Position numbers and translations under genes: made by a program
Assembly (NCBI GenBank): GCA_031283145.1
Contig: JAITCJ010000054.1
Location: 1-5,805, forward strand
Length of the DNA stretch: 5,805 bases
Reading direction: 5' to 3'
DNA from: Holophagales bacterium
GTDB lineage: Bacteria; Acidobacteriota; Holophagae; Holophagales; Holophagaceae
Part shown: piece by piece, positions 5,422 to 5,805 of the stretch
Numbering within the stretch: position 1 is the first letter of the stretch
Layout: each line of letters opens with the position of its first letter
Notes under the pieces: generated by a model
What the model was told of the DNA's origin: nothing
What the model saw: only the letters and a program-made list of their open reading frames with translations
Databases searched by the model: none

Positions 5422-5475
5422 ATAGAAGACATTAAGCACGCGAAGAAACTCAAACGACAGGAGGAAGCAAAATGA
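5419..5475 (+). other. In-frame amber codon and 17-codon continuation of the toxin
   Basis: After GGNKDT the TAG at 5419-5421 is followed, in the same frame, by IEDIKHAKKLKRQEEAK and then TGA at 5473-5475. Relatives end with a GG(D/N)K(S/D)TQ..DI..A..L pattern, so TAG stands where a glutamine codon (CAG) is expected. The TGA overlaps the antitoxin ATG as ATGA, the classic arrangement of this operon. This shows that the ancestral gene ended there. A C-to-T nonsense mutation is the simplest reading; amber readthrough or reassignment is the alternative. Confidence 0.75.
5459..5464 (+). promoter_or_regulatory. Ribosome binding site of the antitoxin
   Basis: AGGAGG at 5459-5464 lies seven bases before the ATG at 5472. 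It is a full-consensus Shine-Dalgarno, the strongest in the window, and it fixes the antitoxin start. The contrast with the toxin frame, which has none, fits stronger synthesis of antitoxin than toxin. Confidence 0.8.
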
Positions 5476-5805
5476 GCGAGCTTTTTAATTCATTGGATTA
5501 TCTTGATACCGAAGAAGCTATAGCAGGTTATCTCAGTGAGGCTGTGGAAGAAGGCCCCGACGGCTTCCTGGACGCGCTAAATGTAATTGCTAAAGCCCGT
5601 ATGGTCAATCAGCTTACCAAAGCGAGTGGCATTAACAGGGAACTCCTTTGCGAAATGTTCTCAGGCAATCATCACTTGGATGAAACAACAAGCAATAAGG
5701 GTGCATGGGCCTTTAGGCCCATGCGCTATGAATGTTTGGCAGGGGTTTGCGTCCCCTGCCAAACATCAGCCCCGCAATATGATACCCCGCCTTTTAAGGC
5801 GGGGC
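5472..5805 (+). CDS. HTH antidote protein (HI1420 type), C-terminus replaced by repeat
   Basis: This is the antitoxin partner of the upstream RelE-like toxin. Proteins of this type neutralise the toxin and usually bind their own promoter through a Xre-like helix-turn-helix. Residues 1-73 fit the family: LDYLDTEEAIAGYLSEAVEE (8-27), FLDALNVIAKARMVNQLTKA (32-51) and SGINRELLCEMFSGNHHLD (52-70), which correspond to the A(R/K)ARGM..(L/I)A...G(L/I).RE.LY..(L/F)S..GNP pattern. Relatives then continue for about 20-25 residues through a helix ending ..LKALGL. Here that part is missing. From residue 74 the frame is read from repeat copy 2 (SNKGAWAFRPMRYECLAG, then VCVPCQTSAPQ) and is still open at the window edge. 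The protein therefore lost its normal C-terminus and gained a cysteine-containing tail. It may be non-functional. Partial at the 3' end. Confidence 0.75.
   Translation, partial: MSELFNSLDYLDTEEAIAGYLSEAVEEGPDGFLDALNVIAKARMVNQLTKASGINRELLCEMFSGNHHLDETTSNKGAWAFRPMRYECLAGVCVPCQTSAPQYDTPPFKAG
5691..5805 (+). repeat. Triple-palindrome repeat, copy 2
   Basis: This is the inverted partner of 157-270. It starts AGCAATAAGG (5691-5700) and carries all three palindromes intact: GCATGGGCCT/AGGCCCATGC (5703-5712 with 5715-5724), the 14-bp stem ATGTTTGGCAGGGG (5732-5745) with 5753-5766 and loop TTTGCGT, and CCCCGCCTT/AAGGCGGGG (5785-5793 with 5796-5804). The window ends at the edge of the last palindrome, so the true right boundary is unseen. 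It interrupts the antitoxin gene in frame. Confidence 0.9.

Overview
The window reads as bacterial chromosome, most likely from a Gram-negative lineage with the two-subunit glycyl-tRNA synthetase (Proteobacteria, Desulfobacterota or Acidobacteriota type). The clade cannot be fixed from the sequence. The housekeeping genes are GC-rich. The region downstream of them is AT-richer and full of palindromic repeats and decaying accessory genes.

Layout. Positions 1-74 (minus strand) hold the first 24 codons of a PP-loop ATP pyrophosphatase, best read as the tRNA 2-thiouridylase MnmA. Positions 75-355 form a divergent intergenic region holding copy 1 of a ~114-bp repeat built from three consecutive palindromes (157-270). 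Positions 356-3317 are glyQ and glyS, separated by one base and of normal length (296 and 689 aa). Positions 3318-3686 hold a weak stem-loop and a doubtful small Cys/His-containing ORF. Positions 3687-4919 encode an AT-rich secreted or periplasmic protein of unknown function. Positions 4920-5211 are non-coding and palindromic: a 155-bp block (5057-5211) packs four hairpins in a row, the first with a perfect 21-bp stem. Positions 5134-5805 carry a type II toxin-antitoxin pair of the RelE/HigB-like (HI1419) and HTH antidote (HI1420) type. Copy 2 of the triple-palindrome repeat lies at 5691-5805, in inverted orientation to copy 1.

How the parts relate. mnmA, glyQ and glyS all serve translation: tRNA wobble thiolation and glycine charging. 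The toxin-antitoxin pair looks remodelled by repeats at both ends. The first ~26 residues of the toxin reading frame lie inside the four-hairpin block. An in-frame TAG removes its last 17 codons, after which the frame runs on to a TGA overlapping the antitoxin ATG. The antitoxin C-terminus is replaced by residues encoded by repeat copy 2. The main points of interest are the two hairpin-array repeat families, their in-frame fusion to host genes (reminiscent of Rickettsia palindromic elements), and the amber codon inside an otherwise conserved toxin.
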